NCBI RefSeq assembly: GCF_001044255.1
Contig: NZ_JYNX01000030.1
Location: forward strand, 1 to 52,317
DNA length: 52,317 nucleotides
Direction of reading: 5' to 3'
Source: Mycolicibacterium chubuense
GTDB lineage: Bacteria > Actinomycetota > Actinomycetes > Mycobacteriales > Mycobacteriaceae
Every line of letters starts with the position of its first letter. The stretch's first letter is position 1. Of the stretch, positions 42,864-50,905 are shown piece after piece. The position numbers were made by a program, and so were the translations under genes. The notes below the pieces were generated by a model. That model worked only from the letters and a program-made list of their open reading frames with translations. It had not been told where the DNA came from and did no database searches.

Positions 42864-43988
42864 CTAGATGGCCGGCATCGCTTCGACGATGCTGAACGGC
42901 GACGGGGTTGAAATAACCCGTCTCATCGCCCATCCGGCTCGGGCGAGGAGGTCACGGTATTCATTGGCTGTCCGTTCCCGTGCCGACGTGGCGACCAGCA
43001 TCTCCAGATCGAGCCACTTGCCGACGGATTCCCGCTCGTGCCGGGGGATGACGGATTCGACCAGCAGCAGCGACGCCGTGTCGCCGGCCACCGTCCGGAT
43101 GTTGCGCAGGATCGCGAGGGCCTGATCGTCGGCCCAGTCGTGGACCACGTTCTTCAGCACGTAGGCGTCGCCGCCCGCGGGAACCCCGTCGAAGAACGAA
43201 CCGGCGGCGATCCGCACGCGGGAGTCGACGGCGTGTGCCCGCAGCAGATCCCCGGCTCCCGCGACGACATGGGGCAGGTCGTACAGGACACCTCGGGCAC
43301 CCGGCGTGGCCGCGAGGACTGCCGCCAACAATCGGCCGTGGCCACCGCCGACGTCCACGATCGTCGGGTACGCGCTGAAGTCGTAGGCAGCGACCACCGG
43401 TCCCACCGCCAGTTCCGAAAAGCTCGTCATGGCTTGGTTGAAGTCGTCGGCGAGTTCCGGCTCGCTCGCGAGATAGTCGAAGCCGTCCTGGCCGCGCAGC
43501 ATCGGAATGGTCGACTTACCGGTGCGCACCGCCTCCTCGAGCAGGCTCCAATGCTCGCGGTGCTGACGGGAGCCCTTGAAGCGCGCCAGACCCGCCATCG
43601 ACCCGGGCACGTCGCTCTGCAACGTTCGGCCCAGGGCGTTGAGTTCGTAGCGGCCGTCGCCGCGACGGCGGAAAACGCCACGGCTGACCAGCGCCCTCAA
43701 CATCCTGTGGAGTGCGTCCGGGTCTGCGTCGACCCGGGTCGCCAACGCGTCGACGGCCAAGGGGCCAGCGGCCAGGGTATCGGCGATGCGGAGCCGGGCC
43801 GCCACCGTGATGGCCTGCGAGAGCCAGGAGTCGCTGATCATCTCCGCCATCACGGCGGGCGGCGGTGCCATTCGCTGGTGAAGCCGGTACAGATGGTGGC
43901 GAGCGAACTCGACGGCACGAACCAGTGTCGTCGGCGGCATCGGCGGTCGGGAGGGCAACGGTTCGTCTCCTGTGCTCACAGCGTGCAT
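42864..43988 (-). CDS. SAM-dependent O-methyltransferase (plant/hydroxyneurosporene-type)
   Basis: A 374-aa two-domain methyltransferase. The N-terminal winged-helix dimerisation domain (about 40-130: MISDSWLSQAITVAARLRIADTLAAGP) is followed by a Rossmann SAM domain with motif I VDVGGGHGRLLAAVLAA, the VRIAAGSFFDGVPAGGDAYVLKNVVHDW segment and the C-terminal LLVESVIP. Family members methylate phenolic or polyketide hydroxyls, as in hydroxyneurosporene or anthracycline pathways. No polyketide or carotenoid cluster is in the window, so the acceptor is unknown. ATG 43988 is used; a GTG three codons later is an alternative. Confidence 0.86.
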   Translation of the reverse strand: MHAVSTGDEPLPSRPPMPPTTLVRAVEFARHHLYRLHQRMAPPPAVMAEMISDSWLSQAITVAARLRIADTLAAGPLAVDALATRVDADPDALHRMLRALVSRGVFRRRGDGRYELNALGRTLQSDVPGSMAGLARFKGSRQHREHWSLLEEAVRTGKSTIPMLRGQDGFDYLASEPELADDFNQAMTSFSELAVGPVVAAYDFSAYPTIVDVGGGHGRLLAAVLAATPGARGVLYDLPHVVAGAGDLLRAHAVDSRVRIAAGSFFDGVPAGGDAYVLKNVVHDWADDQALAILRNIRTVAGDTASLLLVESVIPRHERESVGKWLDLEMLVATSARERTANEYRDLLARAGWAMRRVISTPSPFSIVEAMPAI

Positions 43989-44202
43989 GTTCGGGCACGG
44001 TCCGACGGCGACGGATCGGTTGTCACCGCATTCACGTCAACGAGACAGCCACTGGTGAGGTTCACGTCGAGGTCCGAACAGTCATTGCGAGCGCACCGCG
44101 GGCAAAGGGCACGGCCCACGGACAGGCGGGACGGAACAGGGCGATCGAGCCTCGAAAGGGGCCTGCGAACAGCCGACACGCCCCTACCGGGACGCTTGTG
44201 AG

Positions 44203-44273
44203 AGCGGGCGACGGGAATCGAACCCGCGTAGCTAGTTTGGAAGACTAGGGCTCTACCATTGAGCTACGCCCGC
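44203..44273 (-). tRNA. tRNA-Gly (anticodon TCC)
   Basis: A 71-nt minus-strand cloverleaf with acceptor GCGGGCG/CGCCCGC, anticodon loop CTTCCAA (anticodon TCC, reads GGA) and T-loop GGTTCGATTCC. CCA is not encoded. It is divergent from tRNA-Pro 149 nt away, the usual pair upstream of tig in mycobacteria. Confidence 0.96.
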
Positions 44274-44421
44274 ATGTGCTGCACGGCTGACAGTACCGGC
44301 AGAGGATACCGGCCCCGCCCGTTCCGAATCCAATCGACATCTGGATGTGGCTTCGGTGAGGTCAGGACGTAGGATCGCCGGTGGTCTGGCGCTGCGCGCA
44401 TACGTGAGTGGCTGCGACGAC

Positions 44422-44498
44422 CGGGGTGTAGCGCAGCTTGGTAGCGCATCCGCTTTGGGAGCGGAAGGCCGCAGGTTCAAATCCTGTCACCCCGACCA
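44422..44498 (+). tRNA. tRNA-Pro (anticodon TGG)
   Basis: A 77-nt cloverleaf with acceptor CGGGGTG/CACCCCG, anticodon loop TTTGGGA (anticodon TGG, reads CCA) and an encoded 3' ACCA. It ends 41 nt before the tig start, so the two may share a transcript. Confidence 0.96.
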
Positions 44499-44539
44499 GC
44501 TCCACCCCATCACACGAAAGCAATAAGAGGAGTACCAAC

Positions 44540-45982
44540 GTGAAGAGCACCGTCGAGAAGTTGAGCCCGACCCGGGTGCGCATCAACGTGGAGGTGCCCT
44601 TCGCCGAGCTCGAACCGGACATCGACCGCGCCTTCAAGCAGCTGGCCAAGCAGATCCGGCTGCCCGGGTTCCGTCCCGGCAAGGCGCCCCGCAAGTTGCT
44701 CGAGGCCCGCGTCGGCCGCGGCGCCGTGCTCGAGCAGGTCGTCAATGACGCGCTGCCGGCCCGGTACAGCGAGGCCATCACCTCCGAGTCGCTGCAGCCC
44801 ATCGGCCAGCCCGAGATCGAGGTGACCAAGCTCGAGGACAACGAGGAGCTGGTCTTCACCGCCGAGGTGGACGTCCGCCCCGAGATCGACCTGCCCGACC
44901 TGTCGGCGCTGACGATCACCGTCGACCCCGTCAGCGTCACCGACGAGGACGTCGACGCCGAGATCGAGGCGCTGCAGAAGCGGTTCGGCACCCTGACCGG
45001 CGTGGACCGGCCGGCCGAGGAGGGCGACTTCGTCTCCATCGACCTGTCGGCCACCGTCGACGGCGAGGACGTGCCCGAGGCGAAGACCGAGGGCCTCTCG
45101 CACGAGATCGGATCCGGCCAGCTGATCGAGGGTCTCGACGAGGCGATCATCGGCCTGAAGGAGGACGAGTCGAAGTCCTTCACCACCACCCTGGTCGCCG
45201 GCGAGCACGCCGGTCAGGAGGCCGAGGTGACCGTCACCGTCAAGTCGATCAAGGTGCGCGAGCTGCCCGAGCTCGACGATGAATTCGCGCAGCTGGCAAG
45301 TGAATTCGACACCATCGACGAGCTGAAGGCGGACCTGCGCGAAAAGGTCGAGCGCGTCAAGCGAGTCCAGCAGGCCGAGGCCATCCGCGACAAGGCCATC
45401 GAGGAGCTGCTGACCCAGGTCGAGGTTCCGCTGCCCGAGGCAGTGGTGCAGGCCCAGGTCGACGACACGCTGCACAACGCCATCCACGGCCTCGACCACG
45501 ACGAGGACCGGTTCGCGGAGTCGCTCACCGAGCAGGGCAGCAGCCGCGAGGAGTTCGACGCCGACAACCGCAGCAATGCGGAGAAGGCCATCAAGACCCA
45601 GCTGCTGATGGACGCGATCGCCGACAAGCTCGACATCCAGGTCGGCCAGAACGACCTGACCGAGCGGCTGGTGCTGATGTCGCGCCAGTACGGCCTCGAG
45701 CCGCAGCAGCTGCTGCAGATGCTGCAGCAGAACAACCAGCTGCCGGCGATGTTCGCCGACGTCCGCCGCGGCCTCACCGTGGCCGCCGTCGTGCACGGCG
45801 CCACCGTCAAGGACACCGACGGCACCGAGATCGACACCGCCGAGTTCTTCGGTCCCTCCGGGGAGCAGGCGGCCGACGACGATCAGATCGCCGCCGACGA
45901 CGCTGACGACGACACCGCCGAGGACGTCACCGAGGACGCTGACGACGACGCCGCGGCCGCCGAGGACGACGACGCCAAGTGA
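44540..45982 (+). CDS. tig: Trigger factor (ribosome-associated chaperone and PPIase)
   Basis: A 480-aa chaperone that binds nascent chains at the ribosome exit. The N-terminal ribosome-docking domain has the signature [15 protein letters not shown] (about 40-55). The FKBP-like PPIase domain is about 165-240 ([17 protein letters not shown]...). The C-terminal chaperone domain runs from about 250 to 430, ending in a long Asp/Glu/Ala-rich acidic tail ([15 protein letters not shown]), as usual in actinobacteria. GTG 44540 has a clean AAGAGGAG 7 nt upstream; longer readings run into tRNA-Pro. It matches Rv2462c and precedes clpP1P2, but a strong hairpin separates them. Confidence 0.96.
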   Translation: MKSTVEKLSPTRVRINVEVPFAELEPDIDRAFKQLAKQIRLPGFRPGKAPRKLLEARVGRGAVLEQVVNDALPARYSEAITSESLQPIGQPEIEVTKLEDNEELVFTAEVDVRPEIDLPDLSALTITVDPVSVTDEDVDAEIEALQKRFGTLTGVDRPAEEGDFVSIDLSATVDGEDVPEAKTEGLSHEIGSGQLIEGLDEAIIGLKEDESKSFTTTLVAGEHAGQEAEVTVTVKSIKVRELPELDDEFAQLASEFDTIDELKADLREKVERVKRVQQAEAIRDKAIEELLTQVEVPLPEAVVQAQVDDTLHNAIHGLDHDEDRFAESLTEQGSSREEFDADNRSNAEKAIKTQLLMDAIADKLDIQVGQNDLTERLVLMSRQYGLEPQQLLQMLQQNNQLPAMFADVRRGLTVAAVVHGATVKDTDGTEIDTAEFFGPSGEQAADDDQIAADDADDDTAEDVTEDADDDAAAAEDDDAK

Positions 45983-45993
45983 TGCTGTGAGCG

Positions 45994-46031
45994 AACGCGC
46001 GTCGTCTGGGGACTCCCCGGCGGCGCGCGTT
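45994..46031 (+). terminator. Strong hairpin between tig and clpP1
   Basis: AACGCGCGTCGTC pairs with the 3' GGCGGCGCGCGTT (two G-T wobbles), then one bulged T, then GGGG/CCCC around an ACT loop. That is 17 bp in 38 nt, starting 12 nt after the tig stop. No U-tract follows. It likely ends tig transcription ahead of the clpP promoter. Confidence 0.75.
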
Positions 46032-46034
46032 GGT

Positions 46035-46040
46035 TAGTGT
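46035..46040 (+). promoter_or_regulatory. -10 hexamer TAGTGT candidate for clpP1P2
   Basis: TAGTGT starts 4 nt after the tig hairpin and 58 nt before the clpP1 start; the leader holds AAGAAAGCAGG as ribosome-binding site. In other mycobacteria the ClgR activator acts here; I could not identify its site with confidence. Confidence 0.4.
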
Positions 46041-46097
46041 CGTTCGTAAGACCGGTCACCGCGTCGGAAGTACACAGAAGAAAGCAGGTATCCAGTC

Positions 46098-46709
46098 GTG
46101 ACTGACATGCGTGGCGCCTCATCGGGCCTCAACCTTGTCGACTCGGTCTATGAGCGCTTGCTGTCCGAGCGCATCATCTTCCTCGGATCCCAGGTCGACG
46201 ACGACATCGCCAACCGGCTGTGCGCGCAGATCCTGCTGCTCTCGGCCGAGGACCCGACCAAGGACATCCACCTCTACATCAACTCGCCCGGCGGCTCGAT
46301 CAGCGCCGGCATGGCGATCTACGACACCATGGTGCTCGCGCCCTGCGATGTGGCGACCTATGCGATGGGCATGGCCGCCTCGATGGGCGAGTTCCTGCTC
46401 GCCGCCGGCACCAAGGGCAAGCGCTATGCACTGCCGCACGCCCGCATCCTGATGCACCAGCCGCTCGGCGGCATCACCGGTGGCGCCGCGGACATCGCCA
46501 TCCAGGCCGAGCAGTTCGCCTCGATCAAGAAGGAGATGTTCCGTCTGAACGCGGAATTCACCGGGCAGACGATCGAACGCATCGAGGCCGACTCGGACCG
46601 CGACCGCTGGTTCACCGCTCAGGAGGCTCTCGAGTACGGCTTCGTCGATCACATCATCACCAGCGTGACCATCAACGGCGACGGACCGGGAGCAGGAATC
46701 GACAAATGA
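46098..46709 (+). CDS. clpP1: ATP-dependent Clp protease proteolytic subunit 1
   Basis: The 203-aa serine peptidase forms one heptameric ring of the mixed ClpP1P2 tetradecamer, essential in mycobacteria and fed by ClpX or ClpC1. The catalytic triad is S95 (MAASMGEF), H120 (LMHQPLGG) and D169 (DSDRDRW). The substrate and oligomer signature is [21 protein letters not shown] 46098 is used, giving [19 protein letters not shown]; the first residues are removed in the mature protein in relatives. Its stop overlaps the clpP2 start (ATGA), so the rings are made in step. Confidence 0.97.
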   Translation: MTDMRGASSGLNLVDSVYERLLSERIIFLGSQVDDDIANRLCAQILLLSAEDPTKDIHLYINSPGGSISAGMAIYDTMVLAPCDVATYAMGMAASMGEFLLAAGTKGKRYALPHARILMHQPLGGITGGAADIAIQAEQFASIKKEMFRLNAEFTGQTIERIEADSDRDRWFTAQEALEYGFVDHIITSVTINGDGPGAGIDK

Positions 46710-47365
46710 CCGACAACATTCATCCGTCCCTGGACCCCCGCGTGCAGCCTCAGGCGCGCTACATCCTGCCGTCGTTCATCGAGCACTCGAGCTTCGGCGT
46801 CAAGGAATCCAACCCGTACAACAAGCTGTTCGAGGAACGCATCATCTTCCTCGGCGTGCAGGTCGACGACGCGTCGGCCAACGACATCATGGCCCAGCTG
46901 CTGGTCCTCGAGTCGTTGGATCCCGACCGCGACATCACCATGTACATCAACTCGCCGGGCGGATCGTTCACCAGCCTGATGGCGATCTACGACACCATGC
47001 AGTACGTGCGGGCCGACATCCAGACCGTCTGCCTCGGTCAGGCCGCCTCGGCCGCAGCGGTGCTGCTGGCCGCCGGCACGCCCGGCAAGCGCCTCGCGCT
47101 GCCCAACGCCCGCGTGCTGATCCACCAGCCCGCCCTCGGCGGCGTGATCCAGGGGCAGTTCTCCGATCTGGAGATCCAGGCCGCGGAGATCGAGCGCATG
47201 CGCACGCTGATGGAGGAGACCCTCGCGCGGCACACCGGTAAGCCGGCCGAGGTGATCCGCAAGGACACCGACCGCGACAAGATCCTGACCGCCGAGGCGG
47301 CCAAGGAGTACGGCATCATCGACACGGTGCTGGAGTACCGGAAGCTCTCGGCGCAGAAGGTCTGA
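46706..47365 (+). CDS. clpP2: ATP-dependent Clp protease proteolytic subunit 2
   Basis: The 219-aa subunit makes the second ring of ClpP1P2, the face that in mycobacteria docks the Clp ATPases. The triad is S115 (GQAASAAAV), H140 (LIHQPALGG) and D191 (DTDRDK). [18 protein letters not shown] is conserved. ATG 46706 overlaps the clpP1 stop. The N-terminal propeptide region ([20 protein letters not shown]) is expected to be cleaved. An 18-bp hairpin lies 20 nt after the stop. Confidence 0.97.
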   Translation: MTDNIHPSLDPRVQPQARYILPSFIEHSSFGVKESNPYNKLFEERIIFLGVQVDDASANDIMAQLLVLESLDPDRDITMYINSPGGSFTSLMAIYDTMQYVRADIQTVCLGQAASAAAVLLAAGTPGKRLALPNARVLIHQPALGGVIQGQFSDLEIQAAEIERMRTLMEETLARHTGKPAEVIRKDTDRDKILTAEAAKEYGIIDTVLEYRKLSAQKV

Positions 47366-47384
47366 TCACTTCACGAGTACCTGT

Positions 47385-47435
47385 CCGCAGCGCGTAGTGC
47401 GAGCCTGAAAAGAGGTATCGCACTACGCGTTGCGG
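47385..47435 (+). terminator. 18-bp hairpin terminator after clpP2
   Basis: CCGCAGCGCGTAGTGCGA (47385-47402) pairs with TCGCACTACGCGTTGCGG (47418-47435), with a single G-T wobble and a 15-nt loop. No U-tract follows. This is one of the strongest stems in the window and probably ends the clpP1P2 transcript. Confidence 0.8.
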
Positions 47436-47460
47436 CGTCTCTGCGCGTCCATAACGTCCT

Positions 47461-47497
47461 CCCTGAGTGACGCATCCGCGTCACCACCCACTCAGGG
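47461..47497 (+). promoter_or_regulatory. Nested hairpin in the haloperoxidase leader
   Basis: CCCTGAG (47461-47467) pairs with CTCAGGG (47491-47497), enclosing an inner TGACGC/GCGTCA stem with an ATCC loop. The outer stem takes up part of the GGGGAGG ribosome-binding site (47495-47501), so it could mask translation. A TAACGT hexamer lies just upstream at 47452-47457. Confidence 0.5.
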
Positions 47498-47507
47498 GAG
47501 GTTTCTC

Positions 47508-48884
47508 ATGAACAGCGTTCTGTATTGGAACTCGGTTCTTCTCGAAGCGTCGAGGCGCGATTTCACCAAGGGGTATGTCAACAATCAGCAGCCCGGCCCG
47601 ATCCGCACGTCGCGGGCGATGGCCATGGTGCATCTGGCCATCCACGACGCGATGGCGTTCCACCCCACGGGGAACCCGGCGGCCGCCTACCTGACCAAAA
47701 AGGGGCAGCCTGCGGTCGCTGTGAGCGGACCGCTGGATGATGTCGTCGCGGGAGCTGCGGTCACCATGCTCACGCATCTCTACCCGGCCTACGCGCCGAT
47801 GTTCGACGATGCGCTGGGCTCCTACAACACCGGGGCGTTCGGCAGCGGGACGAAGGTGGCCGACGCACTCATCACCCTGCGCACCGGGGACGGTTCGGAC
47901 GTCGCGATCAGCGCGCCGCAGCTGCCGATGCCCGTCTACGGTCAGCACCGCGCCGACCCCTACACGCCGGGTCAGGGGCGACTCGGGTCGGTGTGGGGGA
48001 ATGTCACGCGCTTCGCCGGAGGAGCGCACCAACCCCTCGACAAGTTCCCCGGCAACGGTCAGACCAACTACCTCACCGATCCCGACTACAAGGACGACTT
48101 CGAGGAGGTTCGGGACTTCGGCTCGGCGCAGCGACGGTCTCGCACGGCGGAGCAGGAACGGATCGGTGTCTACTGGGGCTACGACGGTGCCAACAATCTC
48201 GGGGTGCCGCCGCGGCTGTACAACCAGATCGCCCGCGAGATCGTGGCGATGAAGATGCTGCCCTTGCGCCGGACTGCAGAGCTGTTCGCCGTGCTGAACG
48301 TCGCGATGGCCGACGCAGGCATCGACGCGTGGCATCACAAGTACGTCAACAACCTGTGGCGTCCCGTGGTCGGCATCCGTGCCGAGGCCGCGCCGCACCG
48401 CGACCCGTTCTGGGCGCCGCTGGGCGCGCCGCAGACCAATTCTGCGCGCGGTACCACGACGCCACCGTTCCCCGCGTACCCGTCCGGTCACGCCACCTTC
48501 GGAGCGGCGGTCATGCAGGTTCTGCGTTTGGGTCTGTCCACCGCGCCGGGCCCGATCACGGTCGCCGACGTGCTCGACGTCGAAACAGGGAATTCGGCTC
48601 CCATCCCGGCCGAGACGTTCACGTTCGTGTCCGACGAATTGAACGGGATCTCCACAGACCCCGACGGCTCGGTGCGGGCGTACACGCCGGTCACGTTCCG
48701 GAACTTCGTCGAACCGGTGTGGGAGAACTCGGTGAGTCGCGTCTACCTCGGCGTTCACTGGCGGTTCGACGGAATCCCCCGCAACCCCGCCCACAACATC
48801 GGCGGGGTGCCGCTGGGTCTCGCGGTCGGCCGAGAGGTCCACGACCTCTTCAATGACGGAGCGTCGCTCGGAGGCAGCGTCTGA
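47508..48884 (+). CDS. Vanadium-dependent haloperoxidase-like (PAP2 superfamily)
   Basis: A 458-aa protein of the vanadium chloroperoxidase/PAP2 fold. The vanadate-binding set is complete: K278 and R285 (WHHKYVNNLWRP), S326-G327-H328 (YPSGHATFG) and R411 with H417 (SRVYLGVHWRFDG). The spacings match fungal vanadium chloroperoxidase (Lys353, Arg360, Ser402-His404, Arg490, His496). It could oxidise halide with H2O2 or act as a phosphatase; fold alone cannot decide. No signal peptide is visible, although relatives are often exported. ATG 47508 has a GGGGAGG site that can be folded into a leader hairpin. It interrupts the conserved clpP2-to-mmuM interval and looks accessory. Confidence 0.88.
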   Translation: MNSVLYWNSVLLEASRRDFTKGYVNNQQPGPIRTSRAMAMVHLAIHDAMAFHPTGNPAAAYLTKKGQPAVAVSGPLDDVVAGAAVTMLTHLYPAYAPMFDDALGSYNTGAFGSGTKVADALITLRTGDGSDVAISAPQLPMPVYGQHRADPYTPGQGRLGSVWGNVTRFAGGAHQPLDKFPGNGQTNYLTDPDYKDDFEEVRDFGSAQRRSRTAEQERIGVYWGYDGANNLGVPPRLYNQIAREIVAMKMLPLRRTAELFAVLNVAMADAGIDAWHHKYVNNLWRPVVGIRAEAAPHRDPFWAPLGAPQTNSARGTTTPPFPAYPSGHATFGAAVMQVLRLGLSTAPGPITVADVLDVETGNSAPIPAETFTFVSDELNGISTDPDGSVRAYTPVTFRNFVEPVWENSVSRVYLGVHWRFDGIPRNPAHNIGGVPLGLAVGREVHDLFNDGASLGGSV

Positions 48885-48890
48885 CGGGGC

Positions 48891-49334
48891 TCAGCCGTTG
48901 CCGTAGATCCGCGTCGGGGCCACCAGGACGGCGACGCGGCGCTGCTCGCGCATCGTCGCGTCGTAGGCGTCCCAGTCGTCGTGGGTGCCGCCTGCGGCGG
49001 TGAAGACATCCCGCAACAGGCGCCCCAGCGCCTGCTCGGAAGCGAGCCACGGCTGCGGGTCGTCGGGGCCGGCCAGTTCGGCCCGTCCCTCCACGGTGGC
49101 CCACTGCCAACCCCGCCGGAACGTTGCCGCCGTCTGCGGGCGCGCCCGCAGGTTGGCCAGCTTGACCCTGCCGTAGGTGACGTAGGCCAGGACCGGTTCA
49201 CCGGTCGCGGGATGCGCGAGAACGCCGGCATTGATCAACGACGACTGGATGGTGCCGTCCGCCCTGAGCGTCGACACGACGGCCAGGCCGTTGTCCTCCC
49301 GGGCGAGCGCGACGGCGTCGGTCAGTGTGGTCAT
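48891..49334 (-). CDS. PPOX-class (probably F420-dependent) oxidoreductase
   Basis: The 147-aa split-barrel protein has the pyridoxamine-phosphate-oxidase-like fold: GLAVVSTLRADGTIQSSLINAGVL, VLAYVTYGRVKLANLRARP and WATVEGRAEL. In mycobacteria many of these small proteins bind the deazaflavin F420, sometimes FMN, and reduce quinones or heterocycles. The natural substrate is unknown. ATG 49334 lies 6 nt after TACCCT; longer upstream readings have no support. It lies opposite the haloperoxidase, converging 6 nt after its stop. Confidence 0.82.
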   Translation of the reverse strand: MTTLTDAVALAREDNGLAVVSTLRADGTIQSSLINAGVLAHPATGEPVLAYVTYGRVKLANLRARPQTAATFRRGWQWATVEGRAELAGPDDPQPWLASEQALGRLLRDVFTAAGGTHDDWDAYDATMREQRRVAVLVAPTRIYGNG

Positions 49335-49340
49335 GGTCGC

Positions 49341-49346
49341 AGGGTA
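49341..49346 (-). promoter_or_regulatory. -10 hexamer TACCCT (minus strand)
   Basis: TACCCT ends 6 nt before ATG 49334, a leaderless start for the PPOX-class gene. Confidence 0.5.
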
Positions 49347-49469
49347 CGGCGCAGCGCCGCCGGGCAAACCGCAGCAAAAGGCCGCGCAACCCCATCCGTG
49401 CGTGTCACGCTGGAGATCGACACCGTTGTCAAGACGGCGAGCGATCATCTTCACGGCAAGGGGAGTGTC

Positions 49470-49754
49470 ATGACGGGGAAGGTCAGATCCGGCGCGGTCG
49501 CCGCGATCGCTGTGGCAGCCGCAGCGCTGTCGGCGCCGGCGGTCGCGCAGGCGCAGGACCCGGTGTGCCCCGAGGGCACCTACTGGGAAGCCGCGATCCA
49601 TCAGTGCGCCCCCGTGACGGTGTACGTCAACCCGCCGAATCCCGTTGTGGGACCGGTCGGTCCGGTCGGCGTGGGCGGCGTGGTCGGCCCGGTCGGTCCC
49701 GGACCCATCGGACCGGGACCGGTGGGACCCGGTCCCCTCGGACCCGGCCGCTGA
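49470..49754 (+). CDS. Small secreted Gly/Pro-rich protein
   Basis: The 94-aa precursor has a Sec signal peptide (MTGKVRSGAVAAIAVAAAAL, then cleavage near VAQAQ-D). The mature part has two Cys (VCPEGTYWEAAIHQCAP), likely a disulfide, and a collagen-like C-terminus of GPVGP, GPIGP and GPLGP units. GGGGAG before ATG 49470 marks the start. Mycobacteria make several such small exported Pro/Gly-rich proteins of unknown role, probably in the cell envelope. The gene has no clear partner; it ends 6 nt before the convergent mmuM stop. Confidence 0.78.
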   Translation: MTGKVRSGAVAAIAVAAAALSAPAVAQAQDPVCPEGTYWEAAIHQCAPVTVYVNPPNPVVGPVGPVGVGGVVGPVGPGPIGPGPVGPGPLGPGR

Positions 49755-49760
49755 CCGTCG

Positions 49761-50642
49761 CTAGCCGACGTCGTCGGCGATGTGGGCGATGTCTGAAGGC
49801 CGCACCCGGCAGCACCCACCGATGATGCGGGCGCCGGCATCGACCCACTGCGGCACCAGCCCGGGCTGCCAGCGCGACGAGCCGGTCCACACCCGGCGCG
49901 GTCCGTCCCACACCTCACCGCTGTTGGGGTACACGACGACGGGTTTGCCGGTCACCTCAGCCGCGATGCTCACCGCGGGCAGGACGTCCTCGGGTGCACA
50001 GCAGTTGACGCCGACCGCGACGATCTCGGGGCTGTCGGCGGCTACGGCGAACGCGTCGGCCAGCGGTTGGCCGGCGCGGGTGGCGTCCCCCGCGATCGTG
50101 TACGACAGCCACGCCGGCAGTCCCACGTCCCGCAGCAGAGCGGTGACGGCCTCGGCCTCGTCGACGTCGGGGATGGTCTCGACCGCCAGCAGATCCGGAC
50201 CGGCGTCGGCGATGATCTCCAGTCTCTCCCGGTGCCAGTCGCGCAGCTGCGCCACCGTCAGGCCGTAGCGGCCCTGATACTCCTCGCCGTTGGCCAGTGC
50301 GGCGCCATACGGGCCGACCGATGCGGCCACCCACCCTCGGCCGACCGCGTCGCGCGCCGACCGGGCCAACTCCACGCCGCGGCGCAGCAGCATCCGCGCG
50401 GTCGGTCGGTCGATGCCGCGGGACGCGAAACCGTCGAACGACGCCTGATAGGTCGCCGTCGTCGCGATCTGAGCGCCCGCGCGCAAGAACGCGGTGTGCA
50501 CCGCGACGATCTCCCCGGGGGCATCGAGGAGCAGCCGCGCCGACCACAGATCGTCAGAGAGATCGTGCCCGCGCGCCTCGAGTTCCGTGGCCAGGCCACC
50601 GTCGCTGACCAGCACCGCGTTGTGCAGCGGGGGGAGATTCAC
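49761..50642 (-). CDS. mmuM: Homocysteine S-methyltransferase (MmuM)
   Basis: A 293-aa zinc enzyme that makes methionine from homocysteine with S-methylmethionine as donor. Signature segments are VSDGGLATELEARGHDL at the N-terminus, GVNCCAPEDV with the first zinc Cys, and GGCCRVRPSDI with the Cys pair near the C-terminus. GTG 50642 is chosen because TACGGT ends 6 nt upstream; the longer upstream reading would run into the clpX promoter region. The gene is Rv2458-like and lies beside clpX as in M. tuberculosis. Confidence 0.92.
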   Translation of the reverse strand: MNLPPLHNAVLVSDGGLATELEARGHDLSDDLWSARLLLDAPGEIVAVHTAFLRAGAQIATTATYQASFDGFASRGIDRPTARMLLRRGVELARSARDAVGRGWVAASVGPYGAALANGEEYQGRYGLTVAQLRDWHRERLEIIADAGPDLLAVETIPDVDEAEAVTALLRDVGLPAWLSYTIAGDATRAGQPLADAFAVAADSPEIVAVGVNCCAPEDVLPAVSIAAEVTGKPVVVYPNSGEVWDGPRRVWTGSSRWQPGLVPQWVDAGARIIGGCCRVRPSDIAHIADDVG

Positions 50643-50648
50643 GACGTC

Positions 50649-50654
50649 ACCGTA
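50649..50654 (-). promoter_or_regulatory. -10 hexamer TACGGT for mmuM (minus strand)
   Basis: TACGGT ends 6 nt before GTG 50642, a leaderless start. Confidence 0.55.
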
Positions 50655-50828
50655 CGTCCCCGGCGCAGGTGGGTACTCTCGTTCGGGTAACGGCGGCGAC
50701 ACGCCAGAGACACGGTGGTGCGTTCCAGGACCGTCGGCACGAGAACAGGCGATATGTTGTCGCCACCACACATGAATATCAGCGACGCTATTCGACCTCA
50801 TCGGTCGCACGGCGCCGGAATATGCGGG

Positions 50829-50834
50829 TAGCGT
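50829..50834 (+). promoter_or_regulatory. -10 hexamer TAGCGT upstream of clpX
   Basis: TAGCGT lies 71 nt before the clpX ATG. The leader ends with AGGAAGTAGGA as a ribosome-binding region. Between this and mmuM I saw no further gene. Confidence 0.4.
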
Positions 50835-50905
50835 CGGGAATGTTGCGGTGCGACCCACCGAATCGATCGATCAGCGACAGCAACAGGAAGTAGGACCCCA
50901 GCACC

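Noticed and set aside
43989-44202. Possible 67-codon ORF upstream of the methyltransferase, with a CPRC motif
   Set aside because: No ribosome-binding site or promoter hexamer at a suitable distance, and no resemblance to a known family; treated as non-coding.
45983-46097. ClgR operator upstream of clpP1
   Set aside because: ClgR control is expected from other actinobacteria, but no stretch matched the motif well enough to place it.
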